A stretch of DNA of 64,000 bases from Methylomagnum ishizawai. GTDB lineage: Bacteria; Pseudomonadota; Gammaproteobacteria; Methylococcales; Methylococcaceae. Of this stretch, positions 37,218 through 46,905 are shown piece by piece; position 1 is the stretch's first letter, and every line of letters starts with the position of its first letter. Made by a program: the position numbers and the translations under genes. Location of the stretch: NCBI RefSeq assembly GCF_019670005.1, contig NZ_AP019783.1, forward strand, positions 3,746,150 to 3,810,149. Reading direction: 5' to 3'. The notes below the pieces were generated by a model. It did not search any database and was not told where the DNA came from. It saw only the letters and a program-made list of their open reading frames with translations.

Positions 37218-40085
37218 TTACCGTTGCACCAACACCTTTTCGAACACTTCGATCTGGTCGCCGACCTTGACCTCGTTGTAGTTCTTGATGCCCATGCCGC
37301 ATTCCATCCCGGCCTTGACCTCGGACACGTCGTCCTTGAAACGGCGCAAAGAATCCAACTGGCCCTCGAAGATGACCACGTTTTCGCGCAGCACGCGGAT
37401 CGGCAGATTGCGCTTCACATAGCCATCCGTGACCATACAACCGGCGATGGCCCCGAACTTGGGGTGGCGGAACACATCGCGCACCTGGGCATTGCCGACG
37501 ATTTGTTCCTTGTACTCCGGCTCCAGCATCCCATTGATGGATTTTTTGATCTCGTCGATGGCTTCGTAAATGATGCTGTAGTAGTGCAGGTCGATTCCGC
37601 GCTCCTCGATCAGCTTGCGGGCACCGGCATCGGCGCGGACGTTGAAGCCGATGATGATGGCGTTGGACGCCAAAGCCAGGTTGGCGTCGGTTTCGCTGAT
37701 GCCGCCGACGCCACCGCCGATGACCTTGACCTTGACCTTGTCGGTGGACAACTGGGTCAGGGAGCCGCGCAAGGCTTCCAAACTGCCCTGCACGTCGGCC
37801 TTGATGACCACGTTGAGATCGACGCTTTCCTCGCCGGATTCCATGCGCGAGAACACATCTTCCAGCTTGGTGGCTTGTTGCGCCGCCAGCTTGGTGGAGC
37901 GCAGGCGCTCCTCGCGGTTCAGGGCGATTTCGCGGGCCTTGCGCTCGTCGGACACCACAATGAATTCGTCGCCCGCGTTGGGCACCGCCGACAGGCCCAG
38001 CACTTCCACCGGGCAGGACGGCCCGGCTTCCTTCACCGGCTTGCCGTTCTCGTTGAACATGGCGCGGACGCGGCCAAATTCCATGCCGCACAGGATGAAA
38101 TCGCCCTTCTTCAAGCGCCCGGCCTGGACCAGGATATCGGCCACCGGACCCCGGCCCTTTTCCAGCTTGGATTCGATCACCACGCCGGTGGCGGGGATGT
38201 CGTAGGGGGCGCGGAGTTCCAAGACTTCGGCCTGGACCAGGATGGCGTCGAGCAGGGCGTCGATGCCTTCGCCGGTCTTGGCGGACACCGGCACGAACTG
38301 GGTATCGCCGCCCCACTCTTCCGGCACCACGCTCAGCGCCACCAATTCCTGCTTGACGCGCTCGGGATCGGCCTGCGGCTTGTCGATCTTGTTGACCGCC
38401 ACCACCAAGGGCACGCCGGCGGCGCGGGAATGATCGACCGCCTCGCGGGTCTGCGGCATCACGCCGTCGTCGGCGGCGACCACCAAGACCACGATGTCGG
38501 TGACTTTGGCACCGCGGGCGCGCATCGCGGTGAACGCGGCGTGGCCGGGGGTATCGAGGAAGGTCACGGCCCCGCCCTGGTTGGTCTTCACCTGATAGGC
38601 ACCGATGTGCTGGGTGATGCCGCCGGCCTCACCCGCCGCCACCCGGCTCTTACGGATGTAGTCGAGCAGCGAGGTCTTGCCGTGGTCGACATGGCCCATG
38701 ATGGTGACGACCGGGGCGCGGTGCGATTGCTCGGCGTCGGCGGCGAGGCTCATGGTGGCCTGGATTTCGGCCTCCAGCACGTTCTCGACCTGCGGGATGG
38801 CGGTATGGCCCATTTCCTCGACCACCAGGGTCGCGGTGTCCTGGTCCAGCATCTGGTTGATGGTGGCCATGGTGCCCATGCCCATCAAGGTCTTGATGAC
38901 TTCGGTGGCCTTCACCGACATGCGCTGGGCGAGGTCGGACACGCTGATGTTTTGGGGGATGGCGACTTCGCGCACGATGGGTCCGGTGGGTTTTTCGAAG
39001 CCGTGTTTGACTTCGGGGGTGGGGGGAGCCGCCTTGCCCAGTTTCAGTTTTTTCTTCCTGGGCTGCTTGCTGCCGCGGATATCATCCAAATCCCGCACAT
39101 CGTCGTCTTGACCACGGCCACCGCGGTCGCTGCCGCCTTTCTTTTTGTTGTTACCGCCACGGTCGGCGGGCGCGTTGGAACGCACCGCGGCGGGCGGCGG
39201 CGGCGTGGCGGGCTTGGCCCGGCGCGCGGCATCGGGAGTCGCCGCCGCCGGGGCGGGCCGACCGGCACCGGAGCGGGGTGGCTGGGTGGCCCGCGGTTCC
39301 TGGCCGGGACGGGAGTCTGGGCGGCGCGGCTCCTGGCCGGGGCGCGGGGCGTGGGGCGGACGGGAAGCGGGCTGCGGGGCACGGGCTTCCTGCGGACGGG
39401 AGGCGGGCTGCGATGAGCGGGTTTCCTGCGGGCGGGATGGCGGGGCGGGACGGGCTTCGCGGGGCGGCGGTTGCGGCGGCCTGCGCTGATCTTCCGTGCG
39501 GCGCTGGACATCGCCTTGTTCGCGTTGCTTGCGCTGTTCCTCTTCCTGGCGCTGGGCCACTTCGAGACGCTGGGCCTCCTCAAGGCGGCGCTGTTCCTCG
39601 GCGGCGCGCTCGGCCTCTTCGCGGCCGCGGCGTTCCTCTTCCTCGGCCAGGCGGCGGGCTTCTTCCTGTTGCAGGCGCAAAGCCTCCTGGGCTTCGAGTT
39701 CGCGCCGCTGCTCTTCCTGGGCCAGCCGGGCCTTCTCGGCCTCGGGGCGGCGGTCGCCGGTTTCGGGCAACTCGCTACGCTTCACGTAGGTGGTCTTCTT
39801 GCGGACCTCCACGCTGATGGTCTTGGTGCCCTTGCCGGGAATCTTGCCCTGCTTGAGTTCGCTCTGGACCCGGCGTTGCAGGGTCAACCGCTTGGGCTCG
39901 CCCAGGTCGGCCTGGTCCTTGCCGTGGCTCTGGCGGAGGAATCCCAGGAAGCTGCGCTTCTCGGCATCGCTCAGCACATCGTCCGCGCCGCTCTTTTTTA
40001 TGCCCGCGTCGCCAAGCTGCGTGAGCAGCCGCTCCAGCGGTGTTTTGACCATTTCGGCGAGTTGCCGTACCGTCATATCGCTCAT
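37218..40085 (-). CDS. infB: Translation initiation factor IF-2
   Basis: GTPase that places initiator tRNA on the ribosome; 955 residues. It begins with the IF2 N-terminal domain ([21 protein letters not shown]), then a long Glu/Arg-rich helix and a Pro/Arg/Gln-rich disordered linker (about residues 150-330). The G domain has GHVDHGKTS and DTPGHAAF, and the C-terminal domains end in [19 protein letters not shown]. The linker has many short PPRxx/ARPAPP-type repeats, normal for IF2 in GC-rich organisms. Confidence 0.97.
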   Translation of the reverse strand: MSDMTVRQLAEMVKTPLERLLTQLGDAGIKKSGADDVLSDAEKRSFLGFLRQSHGKDQADLGEPKRLTLQRRVQSELKQGKIPGKGTKTISVEVRKKTTYVKRSELPETGDRRPEAEKARLAQEEQRRELEAQEALRLQQEEARRLAEEEERRGREEAERAAEEQRRLEEAQRLEVAQRQEEEQRKQREQGDVQRRTEDQRRPPQPPPREARPAPPSRPQETRSSQPASRPQEARAPQPASRPPHAPRPGQEPRRPDSRPGQEPRATQPPRSGAGRPAPAAATPDAARRAKPATPPPPAAVRSNAPADRGGNNKKKGGSDRGGRGQDDDVRDLDDIRGSKQPRKKKLKLGKAAPPTPEVKHGFEKPTGPIVREVAIPQNISVSDLAQRMSVKATEVIKTLMGMGTMATINQMLDQDTATLVVEEMGHTAIPQVENVLEAEIQATMSLAADAEQSHRAPVVTIMGHVDHGKTSLLDYIRKSRVAAGEAGGITQHIGAYQVKTNQGGAVTFLDTPGHAAFTAMRARGAKVTDIVVLVVAADDGVMPQTREAVDHSRAAGVPLVVAVNKIDKPQADPERVKQELVALSVVPEEWGGDTQFVPVSAKTGEGIDALLDAILVQAEVLELRAPYDIPATGVVIESKLEKGRGPVADILVQAGRLKKGDFILCGMEFGRVRAMFNENGKPVKEAGPSCPVEVLGLSAVPNAGDEFIVVSDERKAREIALNREERLRSTKLAAQQATKLEDVFSRMESGEESVDLNVVIKADVQGSLEALRGSLTQLSTDKVKVKVIGGGVGGISETDANLALASNAIIIGFNVRADAGARKLIEERGIDLHYYSIIYEAIDEIKKSINGMLEPEYKEQIVGNAQVRDVFRHPKFGAIAGCMVTDGYVKRNLPIRVLRENVVIFEGQLDSLRRFKDDVSEVKAGMECGMGIKNYNEVKVGDQIEVFEKVLVQR

Positions 40086-40110
40086 TCTGTAAGCCCCTGC
40101 TAATTTCCCC

Positions 40111-41601
40111 TTAACTTTCCGCGAACCACGGCAGACGCGCCGTCATGATGAGTTGGGCCGCCCGCTCCTGGCTCAGCCCCACGCTGTCCATCAGTTCATC
40201 GACCGATTGTTCCGCCAAATCCTCGACCGTGCGGACGCCGTTGCCCGCCAACCGGTAGGCCAAATCCCGGTCCATGCCTTCCATGTCCAGAAGGTCTGGG
40301 GCGGGTTCCGCCGATTCGAGCTTCTCTTCGCTGGCGATGGCTTTGATCAGCAAGGAATCGCGGGCCCGGTTGCGCAGTTCCTCGACGATTTCCTCGTCGA
40401 ACTCCTCGACTTCCAGCAGTTCCTTGGCCGGCACATAGGCCAGTTCCTCGACCGTGGAGAAGCCTTCGCGCACCAGGATGGCGGCCACGTCGTTCTCCAC
40501 GTCCAACTGTTCCATGAACGAGCGGACCAGCCGTTCGTTTTCCAGTTCGTTCTTGGCCTCGGCCTGGCTGGCGCTCATGACGTTGAGGGTCCAGCCGCTG
40601 AGGTCGGAGGCCAGCCGGACGTTCTGGCCGCCCCGGCCTATGGCCTGGGACAGGTTCTCGTCGGCGACGGCGATGTCCATGGAATGCTTGTCCTCGTCCA
40701 CCACGATGGAGACGATCTCGGCGGGGGACATGCAATTGACCACGTATTGGGCTTCGTTCTCGTTCCAGAGGATGATATCGACCCGCTCGCCCGCCAGCTC
40801 GTTCGACACCGCCTGCACCCTGGAACCGCGCATCCCGACGCAGGCGCCGACCGGGTCGAGCCGGGGATCGTTGCTCTTCACCGCGACCTTGGCGCGGACG
40901 CCCGGATCGCGGGCCGCGCCCTTGATCTCGATCACGCCCTCGCTGACTTCCGGCACTTCCAGGCGGAACAGGGCGATCAGGAGTTCGGGGGCGGTGCGGC
41001 TGACGAATAATTGCGGGCCGCGGGCCTCGGGCCGGACCGCCTTCAGATAGCCGCGCAAACGGTCGCCGGAACGCACGGCCTCGCGGGGGATCATTTCGTC
41101 GCGGGGGATGAAGGCTTCGATATTGCCGCCGAGGTCGAGATAGACATTGCCGCGCTCGATGCGCTTGACCACGCCGGTGATCAGTTCGCCGACCTTGCCT
41201 TTATAGGCGTCGACGATCTTGCGGCGTTCGGCCTCGCGCACCTTCTGCACGATGACCTGCTTGGCGGTCTGGGCGGCGATGCGGCCGAACTCGATGGATT
41301 CGATGGGTTTTTCGACCGTGTCGCCGATTTGGGCCTGGGGGTCGAGTTCGCGGGCTTGTTCCAGGGTTGTTTCCAGTTCGGGGTTTTCCAGCGCATCGGG
41401 TTCGACCACCTGCCAACGCCGGAAGGTCTCGTAGCCCCCGGTCCTGCGGTCGATGGCGACCCGCACATCGAACCGATTGTCGTGGCGCTTGATAGTGGCC
41501 GTGCGCAGCGCATCCTCGATAGCCGCGAAGATGACTTCTTTTTCGATGTCCTTCTCGTTGGAAACGACATCCACCACCAGCAAGATTTCTTTGTTCGCCA
41601 T
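40111..41601 (-). CDS. nusA: Transcription termination/antitermination factor NusA
   Basis: RNA polymerase-binding factor of 496 residues starting at the ATG 41599-41601 ([17 protein letters not shown]) with GGAAGG before it. The N-terminal domain, S1 domain ([19 protein letters not shown]), two KH domains ([22 protein letters not shown]) and two C-terminal acidic repeats are all visible, the last being the gammaproteobacterial form. It sits between rimP and infB. Confidence 0.97.
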   Translation of the reverse strand: MANKEILLVVDVVSNEKDIEKEVIFAAIEDALRTATIKRHDNRFDVRVAIDRRTGGYETFRRWQVVEPDALENPELETTLEQARELDPQAQIGDTVEKPIESIEFGRIAAQTAKQVIVQKVREAERRKIVDAYKGKVGELITGVVKRIERGNVYLDLGGNIEAFIPRDEMIPREAVRSGDRLRGYLKAVRPEARGPQLFVSRTAPELLIALFRLEVPEVSEGVIEIKGAARDPGVRAKVAVKSNDPRLDPVGACVGMRGSRVQAVSNELAGERVDIILWNENEAQYVVNCMSPAEIVSIVVDEDKHSMDIAVADENLSQAIGRGGQNVRLASDLSGWTLNVMSASQAEAKNELENERLVRSFMEQLDVENDVAAILVREGFSTVEELAYVPAKELLEVEEFDEEIVEELRNRARDSLLIKAIASEEKLESAEPAPDLLDMEGMDRDLAYRLAGNGVRTVEDLAEQSVDELMDSVGLSQERAAQLIMTARLPWFAES

Positions 41602-41624
41602 GGCACCTTCCATACGTGTTTTAT

Positions 41625-42071
41625 TCAAAATTCGGGCGCCAAACGCGCCTTGTCGATGGCCTCGAAGGGTATCCGCAGCGTCAGGTCGCCGTCCTGCAAC
41701 AGGACGGTGTCCCCTTCCACCCCGGCGATCCGGGCCTTGAACCGGCGGCGGCCTTCGATGGCCCGCGCCAGTTGCAGCCGGACCATTTCGCCTTGGAACC
41801 TCGCGAAATGGGCCAGGGTGAACAAAGGCCGGTCCATGCCGGGGGAAGAGATTTCCAGTTGGTAGCGCCCAGGGATGGGGTCTTCCACATCCAGGGTGCC
41901 GCTGAGCTGGTAGCTGACCTTGGAACAATCGTCCAGGGTGATGCCGGCCTCGTGGTCGATGAACACGCGCAATATCCGCTGGCGGGCGTCGAATTCGACC
42001 CCGACCAGTTCGTAACCCAGTCCCGCGACGACCGGATCGATCAAATTCACCAAGCGCTCCTGCGCCCTCAT
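41625..42071 (-). CDS. rimP: Ribosome maturation factor RimP
   Basis: 148-residue factor for 30S assembly, first gene of the operon. Typical landmarks are GYELVGVEFD near the N-terminus, VFIDHEAGITLDDCSKVS, and YQLEISSPGMDRPL. Two terminator-like hairpins occur in the leader. Confidence 0.96.
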   Translation of the reverse strand: MRAQERLVNLIDPVVAGLGYELVGVEFDARQRILRVFIDHEAGITLDDCSKVSYQLSGTLDVEDPIPGRYQLEISSPGMDRPLFTLAHFARFQGEMVRLQLARAIEGRRRFKARIAGVEGDTVLLQDGDLTLRIPFEAIDKARLAPEF

Positions 42072-42100
42072 GGATTACCTCGTTGGCTAGAATCCGCGTG

Positions 42101-42129
42101 AAACAAAAAATGGGCTCGAATGGCCCATT
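42101..42129 (-). terminator. Terminator-like hairpin in the rimP leader (proximal)
   Basis: On the minus strand AATGGGC and GCCCATT pair around a five-base loop and are followed by TTTTTTGTTT. It is about 30 bases before the rimP start, so it would stop transcription entering the operon unless antiterminated. It may be an attenuator or the end of a lost upstream gene. Confidence 0.65.
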
Positions 42130-42150
42130 GTTGTTTTAATTCCGTTAAAA

Positions 42151-42172
42151 ACTAAAAAAGCCCCAAGGGGCC
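42151..42172 (-). terminator. Terminator-like hairpin in the rimP leader (distal)
   Basis: On the minus strand GGCCCCTTGGGGC is a short GC-rich stem followed by TTTTTTAGTTTTT. It stands 22 bases upstream of the other hairpin, making a tandem pair. No gene on the minus strand was found within 350 bases upstream. Confidence 0.55.
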
Positions 42173-42456
42173 AACTTCAGGAAGCGGGATTGCGTTGCGG
42201 CCATCCAGGATCAGCGCCGACCCCGCCAATTAGCCACGAATGATAGCAGGGTCGGGGGACGATGGGAACCGCTGGATCGATGGGATGCGACCTGCCTGCA
42301 GGATGGACTGGAATAAGCAAGGTCCGAAGGCCCAGGCCAAATTCGGCCCACTGACGGCATTTCGCAACGAACCCCAGGTATTCGGCCAGGCCCGCGCCTC
42401 CCTTTTTTGTAACAAAGTCTCATAATAGAGACTATTAACTTTCGAATTCAAACCGT

Positions 42457-42495
42457 TGGCAAAACATTGCCAGACCACTTTGAACCACATAAACT
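42457..42495 (+). promoter_or_regulatory. Promoter with overlapping palindromic operator upstream of the serpin gene
   Basis: TGGCAA-AACA-TTGCCA (42457-42472) is a perfect inverted repeat. Its right half provides a -35-like TTGCCA, with TAAACT (42490-42495) as the -10 after a 17-base spacer. A repressor binding the palindrome would cover the -35 box. The gene then has AGGAG nine bases before its ATG. Confidence 0.45.
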
Positions 42496-42531
42496 GCGGG
42501 TAATATAAAAATTCCATTAGGAGCGCACCAA

Positions 42532-44550
42532 ATGCCGCCTTTACCTAACAAGTCTTTCTTCATCCCCCTGTGCCTATCCCTCCTGGCAGCCAGTCCGGCC
42601 ACGCCAGCTTCCAACCGCGACCTCTCCTTGACCCTGGCCGCGTCGCCCGCCACGGCGGCGGCAGGCGAAACCGTCACCTATACCCTGACCGTCACCAACA
42701 ACGGCTCGAAACCGGCCAAGAAAGTCATCGCGGCCACGCCTTTGCCCGCGGATACCGAATTGGCCTCCGTCCCGTCCAATTGCCGCGCCGTCCAAACCGA
42801 CTATCGCTTGATCTGCAAGGCCAAACGCTTGGCTCCGGGACAAAGCCTCTCCTGGACCTTCGTGGCGCAAATCGGCGCATCGGGCACCCAACCGACCACG
42901 GCCACGGTGAAATCCAACAAGCGCGACGCCAACCCCACCGATAACAGGGCGGAGCTTTCCAGGGAGGATCGCGGTTCCGACAGCCACGCCACGAAGGACG
43001 ATTCTGCGTCCGCCTCCACGACCGACACCACCGCGCAAGGCTCCGGCAACGGTACCGCGAAGGACGATTCTGCGTCCGCTTCCTCGACCGACACCACCGC
43101 GCAAGGCTCCGGCAGCGGCACCGCGAAGGACGATTCTTCGTCCACTTCCTCGACCGATACCAGCTCAAAAAATCAGGATGACCACGAACAGGAACCCGCT
43201 GCCGATAAAATCGCCATGCCCGATATGCGGGCCAATAGCGCACGGGAATACCATCCCGATGCCCAGGCGGACGAAATACACGCCATCGCCACCGCCAACA
43301 TCGCCCTGGCCTTCGACCTGTATGCGGCCTATCAACAAGGCAACAGCGGGAATTTTGCCTACTCGGTCCCCGATATGGCGCAAACGCTGGCGATGCTGGC
43401 GGCCGGTGCCGACGGCGACACCCTGTCCGCCCTGCTCGGTGCCCTGCGCGTCGATCTCCAAGAACCCCGCCTGCATCCGGCGTTCAACGGCAGCGCCTTG
43501 GATTTATCGAACCGCAACCCAGCCGCCCACTTGGAACTGAACGCCGCGCTGTGGGGACAGGGCCAAAGCCAAGGCCAAGGCCAAGCCTATTATCTTTTCG
43601 AGTCCGGGTTCCTGGGCACGCTGGAAAAAAACTACGGCCCCGAATTGGGCGCGGTGGACTTCACCGCCGACCCCAAGGCCCCGATCATCGCCAACGCCAT
43701 CGACCCCTGGCTCGCCGCGCATAGCCAAAACACCCTCACCGGCCTCGTCGCCGACCTGACGCCACGGACCCGCCTCGTGACGGGCAGCAGCCTTTCCCTG
43801 GACGGCGCGTGGCAAACGCCCCCCGACGCCAATCCGGCGGCCGAAGGACGCTTCGAGTTGTCCAGCAACGATCAGGTGCTGGTGCCGATGTTGAGTTTCA
43901 CCGGCTCCTTCGCCTATGCCGAGGGAGACGGCTATCGCGCCTTCGAACTGCCGCTGGCCGACAGCGACTTGGCGCTGTGGGTGCTGATGCCGGATCATGG
44001 CCGCTTCGCCGAATTCCAGTCGGCGTTCGGCCCCGATCGGTTGCACAACCTCCTCGCGGCCATGACACCCACGCAGAAAACCTTGTACCTCCCCAAGATC
44101 GCGATCACCAGCGACCTGCCCAGCGGAACCCTCGCGTCCCTGGCTTTGAGCGGCCTGCTCACCGAGGGGCAGGCGGATTTCTCGCGGGTCAACGGCGAGG
44201 GTTATCTGTTCCTGGGCGCCCTCTTGCACCGGAGCGTCGTGAGCCTGTCGGAAAGCGCCGCGCAGGCCGATGGCGCCACGATCACCACCCATCTGGCCGC
44301 CCTGGACGAACCCGACAGCGTATGGAGCGGCTCCGGCTCTTCCGGCGTCATAACGACACGGGTGGACTTCTGCGCCCCGGTGCCGCAGTACGACCCCAGC
44401 CTGGCCCTGGCCCGACCCTTCCTGTTCGCGATCCGCGACCGGATCACCGGCTCGATCCTGTCCATGGGGCAAGTGAGCAATCCGGGCGGCACCCCCGCCG
44501 CGCCCGATTCGACCACCTACCCTTGCGGAGCGCCCATTAGCGGCGGATAA
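42532..44550 (+). CDS. Secreted DUF11-linker-serpin fusion protein
   Basis: A 672-residue exported protein. Signal peptide about residues 1-26. A DUF11/CARDB-like Ig domain follows (SPATAAAGETVTYTLTVTNN, then DANPTDNRAEL). Residues 155-215 are a low-complexity Asp/Ser/Thr linker of 22-residue tandem repeats. The rest is a serpin (serine protease inhibitor): NIALAFDLYAAY near the start, LPKIAITSDLP, then GLLTEGQADFSRV, LHRSVVSLSESAAQADGAT (the hinge before the reactive loop) and RPFLFAIRDRITGSILSMGQV at the end. The hinge has the small residues an inhibitory serpin needs only in part, and the loop is long and Ser/Gly-rich, so inhibition is plausible but unproven. A Gly/Gln run GQGQSQGQGQ interrupts the serpin. 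Confidence 0.85.
   Translation: MPPLPNKSFFIPLCLSLLAASPATPASNRDLSLTLAASPATAAAGETVTYTLTVTNNGSKPAKKVIAATPLPADTELASVPSNCRAVQTDYRLICKAKRLAPGQSLSWTFVAQIGASGTQPTTATVKSNKRDANPTDNRAELSREDRGSDSHATKDDSASASTTDTTAQGSGNGTAKDDSASASSTDTTAQGSGSGTAKDDSSSTSSTDTSSKNQDDHEQEPAADKIAMPDMRANSAREYHPDAQADEIHAIATANIALAFDLYAAYQQGNSGNFAYSVPDMAQTLAMLAAGADGDTLSALLGALRVDLQEPRLHPAFNGSALDLSNRNPAAHLELNAALWGQGQSQGQGQAYYLFESGFLGTLEKNYGPELGAVDFTADPKAPIIANAIDPWLAAHSQNTLTGLVADLTPRTRLVTGSSLSLDGAWQTPPDANPAAEGRFELSSNDQVLVPMLSFTGSFAYAEGDGYRAFELPLADSDLALWVLMPDHGRFAEFQSAFGPDRLHNLLAAMTPTQKTLYLPKIAITSDLPSGTLASLALSGLLTEGQADFSRVNGEGYLFLGALLHRSVVSLSESAAQADGATITTHLAALDEPDSVWSGSGSSGVITTRVDFCAPVPQYDPSLALARPFLFAIRDRITGSILSMGQVSNPGGTPAAPDSTTYPCGAPISGG
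42994..43170 (+). repeat. 66-base tandem repeat coding the serpin linker
   Basis: Two complete 66-base units (42994-43059 and 43060-43125) and a third partial one encode 22 residues beginning KDDSASAS and including TTAQGSG. The copies differ mostly by single bases, so the array is recent and could vary in number between strains. Confidence 0.85.
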
Positions 44551-44571
44551 GGCCGGGCCTGAAACCCAAAA

Positions 44572-44603
44572 CCACCGGTCCGGCCTTCCCGCCGGACCGG
44601 TGG
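44572..44603 (+). terminator. Strong hairpin downstream of the serpin gene
   Basis: A perfect 13-base stem CCACCGGTCCGGC/GCCGGACCGGTGG around a six-base loop, 22 bases after the stop codon. There is no T-run, so it is either a Rho-independent terminator without a U-tract or an mRNA-stabilising structure. Confidence 0.45.
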
Positions 44604-44718
44604 AACCCAGCCCGCCCGCCTCCCCCGACCTCCCGCGGAACCCCATTCCGCTATTCCCGTATCCCGCGCCTCCCGCTACCCTATGCGCCCCCTTCGACCT
44701 TACCCGAGGAGAACCCCC

Positions 44719-45090
44719 ATGCCCCTGACCGCGATGGACCTGGTGGCCCAGGCCAAACAACACATCAAGGAAGTCAACCCAACCGAAGCCCGGGCCCTGC
44801 TCGGCCAAGTCCCGGTGCTGGACGTGCGCGAACCCGGCGAATACGCCCAAGGTTGCCTGCCGGGCGCGGTGAACATCCCGCGTGGCGTACTCGAATTCCA
44901 GATCGGCAACCATCCCAAATTCCAGGGCGGCCAGGGCGCGGAAATCCTGGTCTATTGCCTCTCGGGCGGGCGCTCGGCCCTGGCGGTCGAAGCCCTGCAC
45001 AAGCTGGGTTATGACAAGGCCGTGAGCCTCGCGGGCGGCTACAAGGCTTGGCAGGAAGCCGGCCAGCCCGTGGCGCCAGCGGGCGGCTGA
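44719..45090 (+). CDS. Rhodanese-like sulfurtransferase
   Basis: Single rhodanese domain of 123 residues with DVREPGEYAQGCLPGAVNIP and the active-site loop VYCLSGGRS (Cys 80, the persulfide carrier). AGGAG precedes the ATG at 44719 by about seven bases. It is cytoplasmic; no signal peptide is visible. It is followed three bases later by hslR and then xseA, an apparent operon. Confidence 0.92.
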   Translation: MPLTAMDLVAQAKQHIKEVNPTEARALLGQVPVLDVREPGEYAQGCLPGAVNIPRGVLEFQIGNHPKFQGGQGAEILVYCLSGGRSALAVEALHKLGYDKAVSLAGGYKAWQEAGQPVAPAGG

Positions 45091-45093
45091 GCC

Positions 45094-45516
45094 ATGCCGC
45101 GCCGTTCCGACGCCCCGGAAGACAAGGCTCCCGCCGCCCAGATGCGGCTGGACAAATGGCTATGGGCGGCGCGGTTCTTCAAGACCCGGCAACTCGCCAT
45201 CGACGCCATCAACGGCGGCAAGGTCCACCTCAACGGCCAGCGGGTCAAACCCGGCAAGGACATCGGCGTCGGTGCCCGGTTGGAAATCAGCAAGGACCGC
45301 TATGTCTGGGACATCACCGTCGAAGGGCTGGGTTCCCAGCGCCGCCCCGCCCCCGAAGCCGCCCTGCTCTACCGCGAAACCCCGGAAAGCCTCGCCAAGC
45401 GCCAAGCCGAAATCCAACGCCAGCGCGATGAAAAAGGGCCGGACTGGCAACCCGCGCACAAGCCCGACAAGAAGGATCGCCGTTTGATCCACCGCTTCAA
45501 GCGCGGCGACGAATAG
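45094..45516 (+). CDS. hslR: Ribosome-associated heat shock protein Hsp15 (S4 domain)
   Basis: 140-residue S4-domain RNA-binding protein that rescues stalled 50S subunits carrying nascent chains. The S4 core QMRLDKWLWAARFFKTRQLA and GGKVHLNGQRVKPGKDI and the basic C-terminus DKKDRRLIHRFKRG are the Hsp15 hallmarks. It is tightly packed between the rhodanese gene and xseA. Confidence 0.94.
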   Translation: MPRRSDAPEDKAPAAQMRLDKWLWAARFFKTRQLAIDAINGGKVHLNGQRVKPGKDIGVGARLEISKDRYVWDITVEGLGSQRRPAPEAALLYRETPESLAKRQAEIQRQRDEKGPDWQPAHKPDKKDRRLIHRFKRGDE

Positions 45517-45519
45517 GCC

Positions 45520-46881
45520 GTGGACCTATCCGCGCCCGGCGGCGACGCCCGCGCCGTCTACACCGTGTCCCGCCTCAACCGGGAAACCCGCTTCCTGCTG
45601 CAAGAATGCTTCGGCAGCCTGTGGATCGAGGGCGAAATCTCCAATCTTTCCGCCCCAGCGTCCGGCCATCTTTATTTCACCCTCAAGGACGCCGAAGCCC
45701 AGGTGCGCTGCGCCCTATTCCGCCCGCAGGCCCGTTCGCTGCGTTACAAACCCCGGAACGGGGCGCAAGTCCTGGTCAAGGCGCAGGTGGGATTGTACGA
45801 ACCGCGCGGGGATTTCCAACTGGTGGTCGAGACTATCGAGGCGGCGGGCGATGGCGCTTTGCTGCGGGCGTTCGAGGCGCTCAAGCACCAGCTGGCGGCG
45901 GAAGGCTTGTTCGACGCCGTGCATAAAAAACCGATCCCCGCCTTGCCCCGCTGCATCGGCGTGGTGACTTCCCCGACCGGCGCGGCGCTGCGCGATGTGC
46001 TGACGGTGCTGAAACGCCGCTTCCCCGCCATTCCCGTGATCGTGTTCCCCGCCCAGGTCCAAGGTGCCGAGGCCCAGCACGCCATCGCCGCCGCCCTGGC
46101 GCGGGCCGACCGCCTCAAACTGTGCGATGTGCTGATCCTGGCGCGGGGCGGCGGTGCCCTGGAGGATTTGTGGGCCTTCAACGAAGAAACCGTGGCGCGG
46201 GCCATCCACGCCTGCGCGACCCCCGTCATCGCCGGCATCGGCCACGAGACCGATTTCACCATCGCCGATTTCGTGGCCGACCACAGGGCGCCGACCCCCT
46301 CGGCGGCGGCGGCGGCGGCCAGCCCCGACCGCGCCGATTGGCTGGAGCGGTTCCAGCGCCTGGAAGCGCGGTTGCGGCGGGGCTACGGGATCGTTCTGGA
46401 ACGGCGGGAACGGACGCGGGCTTTCTTGGCCGCACGGCTGGCGCGGGTCCATCCCGAACAGCGCCTACGCACCCAAAGCCAGCGGCTGGACGCACTCGCG
46501 GCCCGGTTGCAACGCGCCCTCTCCCAACGCTTGGCACAGGCCCGGCACCGCCTGGACCACCAAACCGCCCGGTTGCTCCGGCACGACCCCACGCCCCGCT
46601 TGGAGCGCTTCGCCCGTGGATACCCAGGACTGGAAGCCCGCCTCGCCGCCGCCCTGGGCCGCCTCCTGGAAAGCCGGCGGCGGCAATGCGCCGCCGCCAC
46701 CCTGCGGCTCGAAGCGCTCAACCCGCTCGCCACCCTGGCGCGGGGCTATGCCATCGCCTACCGGCCCGCGACCGGGCATATCCTGCGCTCGGCGGCGGAA
46801 GCCCGGCCCGGCGACACGCTGGAACTGCGCCTAGGGCAAGGCGTGCTGGCGGTCCGGGTCGAAGCCCTCCGCGAGGCTTGA
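45520..46881 (+). CDS. xseA: Exodeoxyribonuclease VII large subunit
   Basis: Single-strand DNA exonuclease subunit, 453 residues. N-terminal OB fold (WIEGEISNLSAPASGHLYFTLKD) and the catalytic domain with GVVTSPTGAALRDVL, ILARGGGALEDLWAFN and GIGHETDFTIADFVADHRAPTP, followed by the coiled-coil region rich in Arg/Leu. The start codon is GTG at 45520, three bases past the hslR stop. The small subunit XseB is not encoded next to it. Confidence 0.96.
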   Translation: MDLSAPGGDARAVYTVSRLNRETRFLLQECFGSLWIEGEISNLSAPASGHLYFTLKDAEAQVRCALFRPQARSLRYKPRNGAQVLVKAQVGLYEPRGDFQLVVETIEAAGDGALLRAFEALKHQLAAEGLFDAVHKKPIPALPRCIGVVTSPTGAALRDVLTVLKRRFPAIPVIVFPAQVQGAEAQHAIAAALARADRLKLCDVLILARGGGALEDLWAFNEETVARAIHACATPVIAGIGHETDFTIADFVADHRAPTPSAAAAAASPDRADWLERFQRLEARLRRGYGIVLERRERTRAFLAARLARVHPEQRLRTQSQRLDALAARLQRALSQRLAQARHRLDHQTARLLRHDPTPRLERFARGYPGLEARLAAALGRLLESRRRQCAAATLRLEALNPLATLARGYAIAYRPATGHILRSAAEARPGDTLELRLGQGVLAVRVEALREA

Positions 46882-46905
46882 AACACCCGCCCCGCCCGGG
46901 TTTCA
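46879..46905. terminator. Hairpin spanning both stop codons of convergent xseA and the copper-radical oxidase gene
   Basis: TGAAAC and GTTTCA form the outer stem, with a C/G-rich inner stem. The xseA stop TGA (46879-46881) and the stop of the minus-strand gene (46903-46905) lie in the two arms, so one short palindrome ends two genes. No clear T-run is present on either side. Confidence 0.45.

Larger units (their letters stand above)
42072..42531. other. 460-base divergent region between rimP and the serpin gene
   Basis: It contains the two terminator-like hairpins nearest rimP, then about 250 bases without recognisable genes; I looked for a tRNA here, as in E. coli metY-rimP, and found none. 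The right end turns AT-rich and holds the promoter-like signals of the serpin gene. Confidence 0.6.

Noticed and set aside
42173-42531. Search for a tRNA or other RNA gene upstream of rimP, as in E. coli metY-rimP
   Set aside because: No cloverleaf with acceptor stem, T loop and anticodon arm could be traced on either strand.
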